Part shown: positions 23,201-31,317 of the stretch, piece after piece
How the letters are laid out: every line of letters starts with the position of its first letter
Numbering within the stretch: position 1 is the stretch's first letter
Source of the DNA: Lewinellaceae bacterium
GTDB taxonomy: Bacteria > Bacteroidota > Bacteroidia > Chitinophagales > Saprospiraceae
Reading direction: 5' to 3'
Length of the DNA stretch: 64,000 nt
Assembly (NCBI GenBank): GCA_020636025.1
Contig: JACJYQ010000006.1
Coordinates: forward strand, 1-64,000
Notes under the pieces: generated by a model
What the model saw: the letters and a program-made list of their open reading frames with translations, nothing else
Told to the model about the DNA's origin: nothing
Database searches by the model: none
Translations under genes and position numbers: made by a program

Positions 23201-24891
23201 AATGTCATGTAGGGTTGATCCAGTTGATACCCACCTTCAAACGGGCAGCTAGACATGGAGCCGTTTGCCAGCTTAAATACAGGTGTACCAAACACTTTGT
23301 CTCTATAAATACCCACATTAAACTGATCTCCAACATCGTCATCGGAAAGTGCATAGCCAACGGTATTCGTGTTGGCATTGGATGCTGAAGAAGTGCTGCC
23401 CATAGTTGTACGGGCACGAACTTCAAAACCTCCCGTGGCGCCACTGCCGCCTACTTCAAATCCGGCTTCCACCCCTACACTAGACTCAATATACAGGCTC
23501 ATATCCACCGTCTTCTTTTCACTTGTGGAGGATGCCACGCTATACTCCTGTGAAGTACCGCCACTCAAAGATATCTGTGTGGAATAGGCAGCGGTGGCTT
23601 TCGCCTGGTTGTTAACATTGACCAATTGTTGCCATACCTCCAACTGATCTTCTGCCTGCTGCCTTTGGGCGGCGCTCGAATTGGGATTGCTGATAATGGT
23701 CTGTAATTGAGGAATTAGGGTATTCAGGATGTGCTCCTCTGTATACATAAAGGTGGAATTGGTTCCAATCGGGGCAAATGCCATGCCTTTCGTATAGGTA
23801 GGGAAATTGCAATCGGGAAATCTTACTGAATGGACAATTCCATATTGGTAAATGGTAGATGCCCCAATATATACATCCCCTTTACTACCTGTCAGATTGG
23901 GATTGCTGCCATCGGTGCTAAAGCGTGAGGTTGTGGTAAGACACATCTCATATTCGCTTGCAGAAGTGACATTTGTTCCCATTTCCAAACTCGCCGATAA
24001 CTGTGCGTAGGCCTCATAATCGGTTTGTACGATAAATCCTGCAGAACCTTTTACACCCAGTTTGACTGAACCATATACATTGGCTGAGGCGTCAATAGCC
24101 AGGCTCATCCCATGTCCACGGCAAATTTGCTGTTGCTGTTCTATAAATGAATAGCTTCCATCGCCAGGAGGGTCACGCAGGATAAATTGTGGTAACGAAG
24201 GTGTTGTTGTTGTCCAGGCGTTATTGGTTTGCACATAATCTCCAACAACGACATAACGGGTGGCAACCTGTTTGAAAACGGTCGTCTGATCGTTGTGATA
24301 GTACGTTATTTTGAGTACTTCACTGTTTTTGTAGCTATTGTACAACACATCGCCTGTGGTGAATGTAAAACTGGACTCTGCCAGGTGATAACCGGAACCA
24401 CCGGAATACCAGGTGATATTTGACCACATAGTAACTCCATTTCCAAAATCGAGCTTCACCTTATCGTACAGATAACCCGATTGAGGAGATGGAAGTCTGA
24501 ATTGAATCACACCTGAAACCTGCCTCTTTTTATCCCAGGAAATCCAGTTCTGAGGCTCATTTTTCAGTTCGTTCAATTGATTTGATGTCACAGAGTTGTT
24601 GATATAGAAGCTCATTTTGAGTGGTTTGCCAAACAAACCTGAGGGGCAGGAATTGTTATCACCACTAAAGTTCAGGTTAATAGAATATGAGTAGCCATTG
24701 ATATTCTCACCTGCGTAAAAATTCATTCCAAAGGAGGCTGTGGCAAAACCGAGGCACAGCACCCAAATTAATACGTAAAGAATTGTTTTGTTAATCGGGT
24801 AGCCAGCATGCTGGCCATTGTCTCCCTGTGCCCTTGTCTGTTGAAAATCGCTGAGCGGCGGGATTTGTGAAAGGAGTGAAAAGTTATTCAT
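20245..24891 (-). CDS. Giant T9SS-secreted protein with five PPC-like repeats
   Basis: 1548 residues. A ~33-residue polar N-terminal extension precedes a hydrophobic signal segment (ILYVLIWVLCLGFATASFG). Residues ~60-680 form a region I do not recognise, containing a glycine-rich stretch with alternating strands (about 480-530, VGVEAGFEVGGSGATGGFEV) and a 'DDDVGDQFNVGIYRD' motif. Then come five tandem ~155-residue repeats resembling bacterial pre-peptidase C-terminal (PPC) domains (NSVWFKFVAP, STCDLADFDTQLALY, IAANDDGP, GQTYYVLVDGY), each with conserved cysteines. The last ~80 residues are a T9SS sorting domain (VFPNPNNGNFKVEL … YIQL). No protease domain was seen, so a surface adhesin or matrix protein is the best guess. 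Confidence 0.85.
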   Translation of the reverse strand: MNNFSLLSQIPPLSDFQQTRAQGDNGQHAGYPINKTILYVLIWVLCLGFATASFGMNFYAGENINGYSYSINLNFSGDNNSCPSGLFGKPLKMSFYINNSVTSNQLNELKNEPQNWISWDKKRQVSGVIQFRLPSPQSGYLYDKVKLDFGNGVTMWSNITWYSGGSGYHLAESSFTFTTGDVLYNSYKNSEVLKITYYHNDQTTVFKQVATRYVVVGDYVQTNNAWTTTTPSLPQFILRDPPGDGSYSFIEQQQQICRGHGMSLAIDASANVYGSVKLGVKGSAGFIVQTDYEAYAQLSASLEMGTNVTSASEYEMCLTTTSRFSTDGSNPNLTGSKGDVYIGASTIYQYGIVHSVRFPDCNFPTYTKGMAFAPIGTNSTFMYTEEHILNTLIPQLQTIISNPNSSAAQRQQAEDQLEVWQQLVNVNNQAKATAAYSTQISLSGGTSQEYSVASSTSEKKTVDMSLYIESSVGVEAGFEVGGSGATGGFEVRARTTMGSTSSASNANTNTVGYALSDDDVGDQFNVGIYRDKVFGTPVFKLANGSMSSCPFEGGYQLDQPYMTFSDNTQSTTLNNIPVGQPRTFELKIRNLSDQPRTYNLKVDASTNTSGAIIEGFGENLSSTDDGVMLNVPAQGSLNGAIISIKQANPGVLNYDGIELYLYPLCDGNESGIESRVVVSAHFVNVPTNDVPCSAISLPVNGTVQNGFSNVGSGVASDEQQLAPPGNNCATSWCESTNGLQNSVWFKFVAPSSGGVQISTCDLADFDTQIALYSTINCNNFSNYTLIAANDDGPASCATNYDSWMEVNGLTAGQTYYLVVDGYNGATGNFGISVTALQPPAPANDAPCSAVALPTDGSVHNGYTNANATVSTGEGALAPTGNSCVTSWCESTNAIQNSVWFKFVSPATGRVSISTCDLADFDTQLALFSSSDCNNFGAYTLIAANDDGPASCATNYDSYMEVDGLTGGQTYYVLVDGYSGATGTFGISITGLQAPAPANDAPCSAISIPTDGVVHNGFTNENATVGTGEGALAPTGNDCITSWCEPSNGIQNSVWFKFVAPVSGRVSISTCDLADFDTQLALYSASDCNNFGTYSLIAANDDGPGTCATNYDSYMEVDGLTNGQTYYILVDGYTGSTGNFGINITALQPPAPANDAPCAAISLPTDGTVQTGFTNAHATVATGEGALVPAGNDCITSWCEPSNGIQNSVWFKFVAPASGRVAVSTCDLADFDTQLALYTAGDCNDFGTYNIIAANDDGPASCVTNYDSYMEVDGLAAGQTYYVLVDGYSGATGDFSISITALLPPAPANDAPCAAISLPTDGTVQNGFTNLNATVATGESALAPTGNDCISSWCEPSNAIQNSVWFKFVAPASGRVAISTCDLADFDTQLALYSAGDCNNFGTYTLIAANDDGPVSCSTNFDSYMEVSGLTAGQSYYILVDGYGGISGTFGISVTALVASATKDLDVTQPGVSVFPNPNNGNFKVELSNVTESSVLSVVDVMGKEIYNEPIPAWKSTVDIHLKNLTSGLYFVRIVSENQKVTTKMYIQL
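20524..22840 (-). repeat. Five tandem ~465-bp coding repeats
   Basis: The spacer words coding APANDAPC recur at about 465-bp intervals (near 20.97, 21.43, 21.90 and 22.36 kb, with a diverged copy at 22.83 kb). Repeats 2-5 are closer to one another than to the N-terminal repeat 1, which suggests recent duplication or gene conversion. Confidence 0.85.
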
Positions 24892-25208
24892 TTAGTTGAA
24901 ATGTTTAAAGTGAAAAAAGTCAGGTTTCAAAATGTCGGTATCAATAATTCGGCATATATGATGAGTATTCAGGCGAGCTCTTAACCCATATATTCCATGA
25001 TTAGCCTCTATTGGTCCAACGGCACAAAAGTGGTGAGGAGATGGGGTGTAGCACAAAGACAATTTTGAAGTAAAATCCGGAATAAAAATCACTAAAAACA
25101 TAAAATAAATATCACAATATGTTGATTTACAGTATTTTAAACTTCTAATAAAATAACGAAAAAAATTGCCAATTTTGCAGGGTTATACACACTATCAAAT
25201 AGTTGATC
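24892..25208. other. AT-rich divergent intergenic region
   Basis: This 317-bp gap separates the divergent starts of the giant T9SS gene and the gene at 25209, so it must hold both promoters. A near-match to the -7 motif (CAATTTTG, one mismatch) lies about 35 bases before 25209. No ORF, RNA gene or strong hairpin was seen. Confidence 0.5.
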
Positions 25209-26612
25209 ATGCAACAAAGCAAGCTCATCCGCCAACTCAAAATCCTCAGCCCTGCGGAACTAAAGCGTCTGTTCCAGTTTTTGAAGTCACCGTTTTACAA
25301 TGCCAATCCGGCCATGGTAAAATTGTATCTCTTGCTTCGGGCGCATTATCCCGAATTTGATTCCAAGGTGCTGTCCAAAGAAAAAGTGTTCCGGAAGCTG
25401 TTCCCAGATCGAACATATGACCATCAGAAGCTGCTCAATTTGATGTCGGATTTCATGGCCATTCTGGAGCAATACCTGATAGTATTACAGCTGGAAAAAG
25501 ATGAGCTGGAGCAGAAAAAACTGCTTCTTCAATCCTATTTGGAGCGTCCGGATTGCTATGAAATATTTGAGAAAAAAGTGTGGGAGCTCGACAATTTTCT
25601 GGATGCGCAGCCTTTCCGAGATGAGTCTTATTTCCAGGAAAAAAAAGATTTAAACCTGCTTTTCTTTGGTCATCCGGGTACCGAAATGGCCTCGGACGGA
25701 CAAGAAGCACTTCAGAATGCTTTGCGGTATTCCGAAGCCTCTAAAGCGCTGTTGTCAGCTAAATTGCACTGCAGCTGGAATGCCTGGGAAAATGTGGTGG
25801 GCGCCAGAAAAGCCATTAACCTAAGCTCCTTGAGTGATTACTATAAAAACAATCCATTGCTCATTTTGTATGAGAAGTTGGCCGTCTTGCAAAGCCATCC
25901 GGATATTGCAGAGAGTTTACAGGATCTGGTACAGATGTTTACCACACACGTCAGATCATTTAGACAGAACGATCAGTCAAACATGCTGAAAATATTGTTG
26001 AACTTTTGCAATATGGAAGTTAACCGGGGCAAAACCGAGTTCATCGGAACAAGTCTTTCTTTGTATAAAAGTGGTTTGGAACTTGGCAGTTTCCTGTACA
26101 AAGGGAGATTAAAAGAATCGACCTTCCACAATATTGTCACCTTCGGCACACTCAATCGTGAATTTGAATGGGCCCAATCTTTTATTGAAACATATCAGCA
26201 CCTGTTGGATGCCAATGTCAGGGAAGGAGCCCTGGCTTTGGCAATGGGCCAATGGTACTGTGAGAAGGAGGACTTTGAAAAAGCTGTGGAAGTGCTGAAT
26301 TACTCCTTTTCTGAGCCACTGGATATATATAAGGCCAAGGCAACTACAATACGGGCCTGGGGTGAAATATTCTGGAATGACGACAGCTATTTCGATTTTC
26401 TGATTGCCCAGTTGGACGCTCTGGAAAAATACGTCCGCCGAAATCAGGATGTAACGCCCAGCCTTTCCTCAGGCATGCTCAAATTTGTCATTTACACCAG
26501 GAGGTTAGTTTTTCTGAAATGGGAGGGAAAAGACTTTTTAGAACTAAAAAATGAATTAAAGGCCGAGCCCAACGTGGTACTGAAGAGCTGGTTACTCAAA
26601 AAAGCAGTATAG
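25209..26612 (+). CDS. Uncharacterised all-helical cytoplasmic protein
   Basis: 467 residues without signal peptide or membrane span. The N-terminus has a distinctive pattern (LKILSPAELKRLFQFLKSPFYNANP … LFPDRTYDHQKLLNLMSDFMAILEQYL). I recall this pattern from uncharacterised Saprospirales proteins, but I cannot verify that here. The remainder is helical with irregular TPR-like pairs (NALRYSEASKALL; WAQSFIETYQHLL; EDFEKAVEVLNYSF). No catalytic residues were seen; a scaffold or regulator is possible. ATG 25209 is preferred to TTG 25203. It is transcribed alone. Confidence 0.65.
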   Translation: MQQSKLIRQLKILSPAELKRLFQFLKSPFYNANPAMVKLYLLLRAHYPEFDSKVLSKEKVFRKLFPDRTYDHQKLLNLMSDFMAILEQYLIVLQLEKDELEQKKLLLQSYLERPDCYEIFEKKVWELDNFLDAQPFRDESYFQEKKDLNLLFFGHPGTEMASDGQEALQNALRYSEASKALLSAKLHCSWNAWENVVGARKAINLSSLSDYYKNNPLLILYEKLAVLQSHPDIAESLQDLVQMFTTHVRSFRQNDQSNMLKILLNFCNMEVNRGKTEFIGTSLSLYKSGLELGSFLYKGRLKESTFHNIVTFGTLNREFEWAQSFIETYQHLLDANVREGALALAMGQWYCEKEDFEKAVEVLNYSFSEPLDIYKAKATTIRAWGEIFWNDDSYFDFLIAQLDALEKYVRRNQDVTPSLSSGMLKFVIYTRRLVFLKWEGKDFLELKNELKAEPNVVLKSWLLKKAV

Positions 26613-26673
26613 GAGACATTGCAGCTACTTTAAATCCGCCTCCACTAAGGACTAATGCAAATTTCTGTTTCAT
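26596..26673 (-). pseudogene. Tiny ORF resembling a patatin-like phospholipase N-terminus
   Basis: From ATG 26673 a 25-codon frame encodes MKQKFALVLSGGGFKVAAM and a few more residues before a stop. The 'ALVLSGGGFK' string matches the oxyanion-hole start of bacterial patatin-like phospholipases, but no catalytic GxSxG part follows. It could be a remnant of a deleted gene or a small hydrophobic peptide gene. Its 3' end overlaps the end of 25209..26612 on the other strand. The rest of 26613-26901 shows nothing else recognisable. Confidence 0.3.
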
Positions 26674-26901
26674 GGTAATGTGTTTTTAAATGATTTGATA
26701 GGTTGTATTTGCCTATAGTTTTTGTGTCGTAAAGGTGAGGGAGCCAGCCTGGTGCCCCCAAAGACAAATAGGCAATAAAATCAGATAAAAACATCGTTGA
26801 AATTTTTTAAAAATCAACGTATAAAACTATATATCAATACTTTATATCAAACATAAAATAAGTAATTAGTTGTAACAATTAAACAATCTGAACATCCTTC
26901 T

Positions 26902-29250
26902 CTAGAACTCCATCCGCCAACTGAAATTGGGTATCGGCCCCAGCTGATACTTGTTTTCAATTTTTCCGGTAAAAGGTTCATAATAATGATAGGCCAGGTT
27001 CTGTTGTCCCGTCAAATTCTGAATGTCCAGGGCAAAAATGCTGTTGCGCCTGTCGCCCAGGTTTCGTTTCCAGTACACACGAATATCTGCCCGGAAATAG
27101 TCGGCATTTTGGATAACATACCCAGCAGATTCATCAAATATGGTGCGCTTAGCCGACATGGATGCTGCCAGATCAATATTTGCTTCTCTGGGACCACCTG
27201 CCCAAACGCCTCGAATGCCTACACCGATGATTCTGGTGATCCCGGCCGTTTTTTCACGTTGCCATTCCTTGCCAAAAGTCACATTGCTGAGATGACCAAT
27301 GTTCCAACGCGAGTGCAACCATTGGTCTCTGATCAACTGGTAATCAGACCTGAAAATACTGCCGTTGGCGGCAAAGAACCAGCCTGCATGCAAGCTGCGT
27401 TCAACGCCCAGTTCCAGTCCGCGGTTTCGAGCTTTTGATTCTCCGAATACCGGTTGATCTGTGATAAACTCAGGGTTGTTAAAGAGCGAAAGAGTTGATG
27501 TGAGATTTGCCGGAATGTTGTCTATATTCTGCTGGAAAAGCTCTGCAGTAATTTTCCAGAAAAGAGAAGGATTCCAGGTATATCGGATTCCGGATTGAAA
27601 AGATGAAATGTATGGCGCCCGGTAATCTGGACCGGGGAAGGGCGAGGTTACATATTGCAACCAGATTGGTGCATCTTGTTTGTACAAGCCAGCGCTAAGT
27701 GAAACGCGGTGTTTAGAAGCTATCCTATAGGACAGTAAACCTCTGGGAGCTGGTTCCATCTCCTTGTATGCTGAGTTGTAGTGAAACTGAGCGCCCAGTT
27801 GCGAGTTCCATCGGCCTTTTTGAGAATTCCAGTCCCAGCGAAGCCAGGGTTGAAGGTTTTGGTAAGCTACTGTGCTAAAATAGTAGTTCTTTGTCGGGGG
27901 GGTAATTTTACCATCAAAGTAAATATGAGACATTTGCGTTCCTGCGGAAAGCTGGTGCGATCCAAGTTCAAGGTGGTACTCAATTGACCCAGATATTCGG
28001 GTCTCTACACGGAAGTCACTAAAACCTACGTATTCCGGATGTGGTGACTTATACAAATACTTAGACCAATCATTTGATTGAGATGAATAAACCAATGCTA
28101 CTTTTATCCAGCTATTCTTTGAGCTTACCCACTTGCCGGAACCACCAAAGATTCCGGTGCTTGAGCGGAAATCGATGTTGTATAAATCTTTGTCGTACAT
28201 AACCTCCGTACTATCCTCTTTGTGTGTAAAGATATTTTTACTACCACCACCAAGCCCAAAAACAGAATACTGCCCACCCTTCTTACCGGTAAAATTCAAA
28301 TTCACCGACAAATCCTGAAAATTGATCTGTTCATCACCAAAAGACACACCCAACTCTCCAAGCAAACCAACGGTTGAATAGCGATAGTTCACCAGATAGG
28401 AGCTGTTGTGTTTTTTAGACAATGGTCCTTCCGCAGCCAGATCAAGTCCGATTAACCCCGCCTGAGCTGTAAATTCATGTTCCCGTTTGTTGCCTGTACG
28501 CAAGTTCATATCCATCACTCCCGCTACGGCATCTCCGTATCCAGCCGGGAAAGCACCCGTAAGAAGAGATGAGTTATCGAGCATTTGGGCGGAGAACATC
28601 AGCACACCACCGCTTGCACCGGCCGGGGCATCAGAGAAAGTTCCCGCATTCGGCAAATGATTTGGATTTACAATATCAAGTCCTTCGATGCGCCATCGCA
28701 CCATGGCCGGACTATTGCCGCGAATGCTCATCATGTTGGTTCCATCATCTACCTGAGACACCCCTGGAAAAGCTGCTGCCAGTCGACCGGGATCGAAGAA
28801 CATCGCCGGGAAGCGCAGTGTCTGATCGCGCGTGAGTGGGATTTCACTCATGGGTTGTAGTGGCCGCCCGCCCGGAGCACTGGTTGCAATGGTCACCTCT
28901 GGCAATTCGGTATTGCTGCTTCGGAGTTCAATTTCCAATACATGTTCTTTGCCAGCTTCCACCTGGGTTTCGGTGAGATAAACCGTTTCAAATCCGATGG
29001 CGGATACCTCACAGCGATAATACCCTGCTCTCAGGTTTTCAAATTCAAATTCACCTTCCGGGCTGGTCGCTACAGCAAGTGGGGTCGCCTCACTCTTACT
29101 TGGGTAAATACTCACCGTGGCTCCGGTTATGGGTTGAAAATTGCTGGCAGCGCGGACGATGCCTCTTAATGTCTGTGCGGAAATTTGTGTTGAAACGAAA
29201 AACAGAAAAATCAGAACTGAGGAGCGGCAAAAAGTGCTAGTGTATTTCAT
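26902..29250 (-). CDS. TonB-dependent outer membrane receptor with carboxypeptidase-regulatory-like domain
   Basis: 782 residues. A signal peptide (MKYTSTFCRSSVLIFLFFVS, cleavage after ISAQ) is followed by a CarboxypepD_reg-like beta-sandwich (about 27-110, GIVRAASNFQPITGATVSIY), a plug domain (about 130-235, SIRGNSPAMVRWRIEGLDI) and a 22-strand-type barrel ending in the aromatic terminus …NFSWRMEF. Such receptors import siderophores, oligosaccharides or peptides using TonB energy. No SusD partner is adjacent, so the substrate is not indicated. At ~780 aa it is shorter than SusC proteins (~1000 aa), fitting the non-Sus receptor class. ATG 29250 is preferred over TTG 29256. Confidence 0.9.
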   Translation of the reverse strand: MKYTSTFCRSSVLIFLFFVSTQISAQTLRGIVRAASNFQPITGATVSIYPSKSEATPLAVATSPEGEFEFENLRAGYYRCEVSAIGFETVYLTETQVEAGKEHVLEIELRSSNTELPEVTIATSAPGGRPLQPMSEIPLTRDQTLRFPAMFFDPGRLAAAFPGVSQVDDGTNMMSIRGNSPAMVRWRIEGLDIVNPNHLPNAGTFSDAPAGASGGVLMFSAQMLDNSSLLTGAFPAGYGDAVAGVMDMNLRTGNKREHEFTAQAGLIGLDLAAEGPLSKKHNSSYLVNYRYSTVGLLGELGVSFGDEQINFQDLSVNLNFTGKKGGQYSVFGLGGGSKNIFTHKEDSTEVMYDKDLYNIDFRSSTGIFGGSGKWVSSKNSWIKVALVYSSQSNDWSKYLYKSPHPEYVGFSDFRVETRISGSIEYHLELGSHQLSAGTQMSHIYFDGKITPPTKNYYFSTVAYQNLQPWLRWDWNSQKGRWNSQLGAQFHYNSAYKEMEPAPRGLLSYRIASKHRVSLSAGLYKQDAPIWLQYVTSPFPGPDYRAPYISSFQSGIRYTWNPSLFWKITAELFQQNIDNIPANLTSTLSLFNNPEFITDQPVFGESKARNRGLELGVERSLHAGWFFAANGSIFRSDYQLIRDQWLHSRWNIGHLSNVTFGKEWQREKTAGITRIIGVGIRGVWAGGPREANIDLAASMSAKRTIFDESAGYVIQNADYFRADIRVYWKRNLGDRRNSIFALDIQNLTGQQNLAYHYYEPFTGKIENKYQLGPIPNFSWRMEF

Positions 29251-29373
29251 AACCAAAACGATCGCAGATGATACGGTGACTTGTGCGAAGGTAATTATTG
29301 AACACTGACAATTATGACCTTATCATTAGCAAATCATGTTTTCGGAAGTGTTTTGTTTGACGCCCACTTTCAC

Positions 29374-29431
29374 AATTACCTGTTATTTCCTTATGATTTG
29401 TTAATTACCTGTTATTTCCTTATGATTTGTT
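29374..29431. repeat. Exact 29-bp tandem duplication upstream of the DUF1800 gene
   Basis: The 29-bp unit at 29374-29402 is repeated without change at 29403-29431. The second copy contains a TTTG (29426-29429) that could serve as the -33 element of the promoter at 29454. Confidence 0.85.
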
Positions 29432-29453
29432 AAACGAAGAAAGCTTTGTAACT

Positions 29454-29461
29454 TACCTTTG
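29454..29461 (+). promoter_or_regulatory. -7 promoter element TACCTTTG (DUF1800 gene)
   Basis: An exact TAnnTTTG match 46 bases before ATG 29507, with TTG at 29427-29429 about 24 bases upstream as a possible -33 box. Confidence 0.5.
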
Positions 29462-29506
29462 AAAGCATTCGTCGCGCATGTATTTGTTCACTAAAAACTT
29501 CCTATT

Positions 29507-31243
29507 ATGCCAATTTCAACCATGACCCGCAGGGCTTTCTTTCGCGGGAAATCGGAAGATTCTGCAAAAACTTCACACACGGTAAAAAACAGTCTGGGAA
29601 TGACCATCGGCAATTTCCCTTTTGCCGCACAGGAACTTCCGGATGTACCGCCACCTGCGGAGAAAATTACCTTAAACGGCACTCTTAATCCTTACAATGG
29701 CCCCTGGGGTTATGAGCAGGCTGCTCACCTGCTCCGACGTACGGGTTTCGGATTAAAGAAATCTGAAGTCGATGCCCTCATGGCTATGGACATGGACAGC
29801 GCTGTTGATCAGGTATTAGCCGTGCCGGCCAATTTACCCTCTCCGCCACTGAACAACTACAACAACCCGGATTTTACAGACCCAAACGTTCCCCTTGGTC
29901 AAACCTGGGTAAACCAACCTTTTGAGCAGGACGCAGAATTTTATCGCGTCGAAAGCTGGCGAGGCTGGTGGCTCGATCGGATGATTAATCAAAGCTTTAG
30001 CATCCAGGAGCGCTTAACGCTTTTCTGGCACAATCACTTTGCTACGGAGACACAAATAGTTCCCTGGGGTCGCTCCTGCTATGAATACAATCAAATCCTG
30101 CGTGAAAATGCTATGGGCAATTTCAAGGATTTTGTGAAATCAGTGACCAAAGAAGGCATGATGTTGGTTTACCTTAATGGGTATCTGAATAAAGCCGGAG
30201 CACCAGATGAGAATTATGCCCGCGAACTTCAGGAGCTATTCACCATTGGCAAGGAAGGTGGCCAACCATTTACAGAAGATGATGTTGTGGCAGCCGCACG
30301 TGTTTTAACTGGATGGCGCATAAATTTTCCGACAAATAATGATACCTATCACTTCCCTACCGAGCACGATTTCAACGATAAACAGTTCTCTGCTTTTTAC
30401 AACAACACGGTAATTCAAGGCAGTATTGATGGAGATGCTGAGCTTGATGCCCTGCTCAACATGATCTTCCAGCGCCCTGAAGTGGCGGTTTTCATTTGCC
30501 GCAAACTCTATCGCTGGTTTGTTTACTACGACATCACCCCTGATACGGAAGCCAATGTCATTCAACCGCTGGCTGATATTTTCCGCAACAACAATTATGA
30601 AATAAAACCTGTGCTGGAAGCCCTGTTGAAGAGCGAACATTTCTTTGAAGCCGCACAAACAGGATGTTTTATCAAAACCCCGGTTGATATTTCCATAGGC
30701 GCCATGCGCACCTACAACCTGACCATACCGGCCAGCACTCCATGGGATCAGTTGATCATGCAATACTATTTATCACTCTACCTCTCCAATATGAGCATGC
30801 TGCCTGGCGATCCGCCCAATGTTGCCGGTTGGCAGGCATTCAGACAAACTCCACAATACTACAGGATCTGGATTAACGGTGATACGCTTAAAAACCGCAA
30901 CTCTTTTACCGATATTCTGACAGCCTCCTTTATTGCGTCAGAAAATGATACGCTCAGCATCGATCTGCTGGCATTTGCCGCTCAGTTTGATCATCCCGAG
31001 GATCCGGTTGCTTTGATCGATGATATGATGAAGCTACTGCTACCCCAGCCAATTTCAGCTGCAAAGAAATTTCTTCTGAAGACCATTTTGCTTTCCGGAT
31101 TGCCAAGTGACAGCTACTGGACAGCAGCCTGGAATGAGTACATAAACAACCCTGGCGACCCTATGGCAAAAGAAGTGGTCAGGACAAGACTTTTAGCTTT
31201 AAACCTCTATGTGACACGCCTGGCTGAATTCCAGCTGGCTTGA
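29507..31243 (+). CDS. DUF1800 family protein
   Basis: 578 residues matching DUF1800: YEQAAHLLRRTGFG at the start of the domain, SIQERLTLFWHNHFAT, NYARELQELFTIG, VVAAARVLTGWRI, and the end DPPNVAGWQAF. The family is of unknown function and is usually encoded next to a DUF1501 gene, as here (74-bp gap). The N-terminus has a twin-arginine word (TRRAFF) but no hydrophobic region follows, so a classic Tat signal is doubtful. No T9SS domain is present. The pair is probably one operon driven by the promoter at 29454. Confidence 0.9.
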   Translation: MPISTMTRRAFFRGKSEDSAKTSHTVKNSLGMTIGNFPFAAQELPDVPPPAEKITLNGTLNPYNGPWGYEQAAHLLRRTGFGLKKSEVDALMAMDMDSAVDQVLAVPANLPSPPLNNYNNPDFTDPNVPLGQTWVNQPFEQDAEFYRVESWRGWWLDRMINQSFSIQERLTLFWHNHFATETQIVPWGRSCYEYNQILRENAMGNFKDFVKSVTKEGMMLVYLNGYLNKAGAPDENYARELQELFTIGKEGGQPFTEDDVVAAARVLTGWRINFPTNNDTYHFPTEHDFNDKQFSAFYNNTVIQGSIDGDAELDALLNMIFQRPEVAVFICRKLYRWFVYYDITPDTEANVIQPLADIFRNNNYEIKPVLEALLKSEHFFEAAQTGCFIKTPVDISIGAMRTYNLTIPASTPWDQLIMQYYLSLYLSNMSMLPGDPPNVAGWQAFRQTPQYYRIWINGDTLKNRNSFTDILTASFIASENDTLSIDLLAFAAQFDHPEDPVALIDDMMKLLLPQPISAAKKFLLKTILLSGLPSDSYWTAAWNEYINNPGDPMAKEVVRTRLLALNLYVTRLAEFQLA

Positions 31244-31317
31244 ACCAATTGTAAACCTAAAGTCTTGACAACCATTGTCCGGGCCAACTTTCCGGACTCT
31301 TAAAACACTCATCAACA

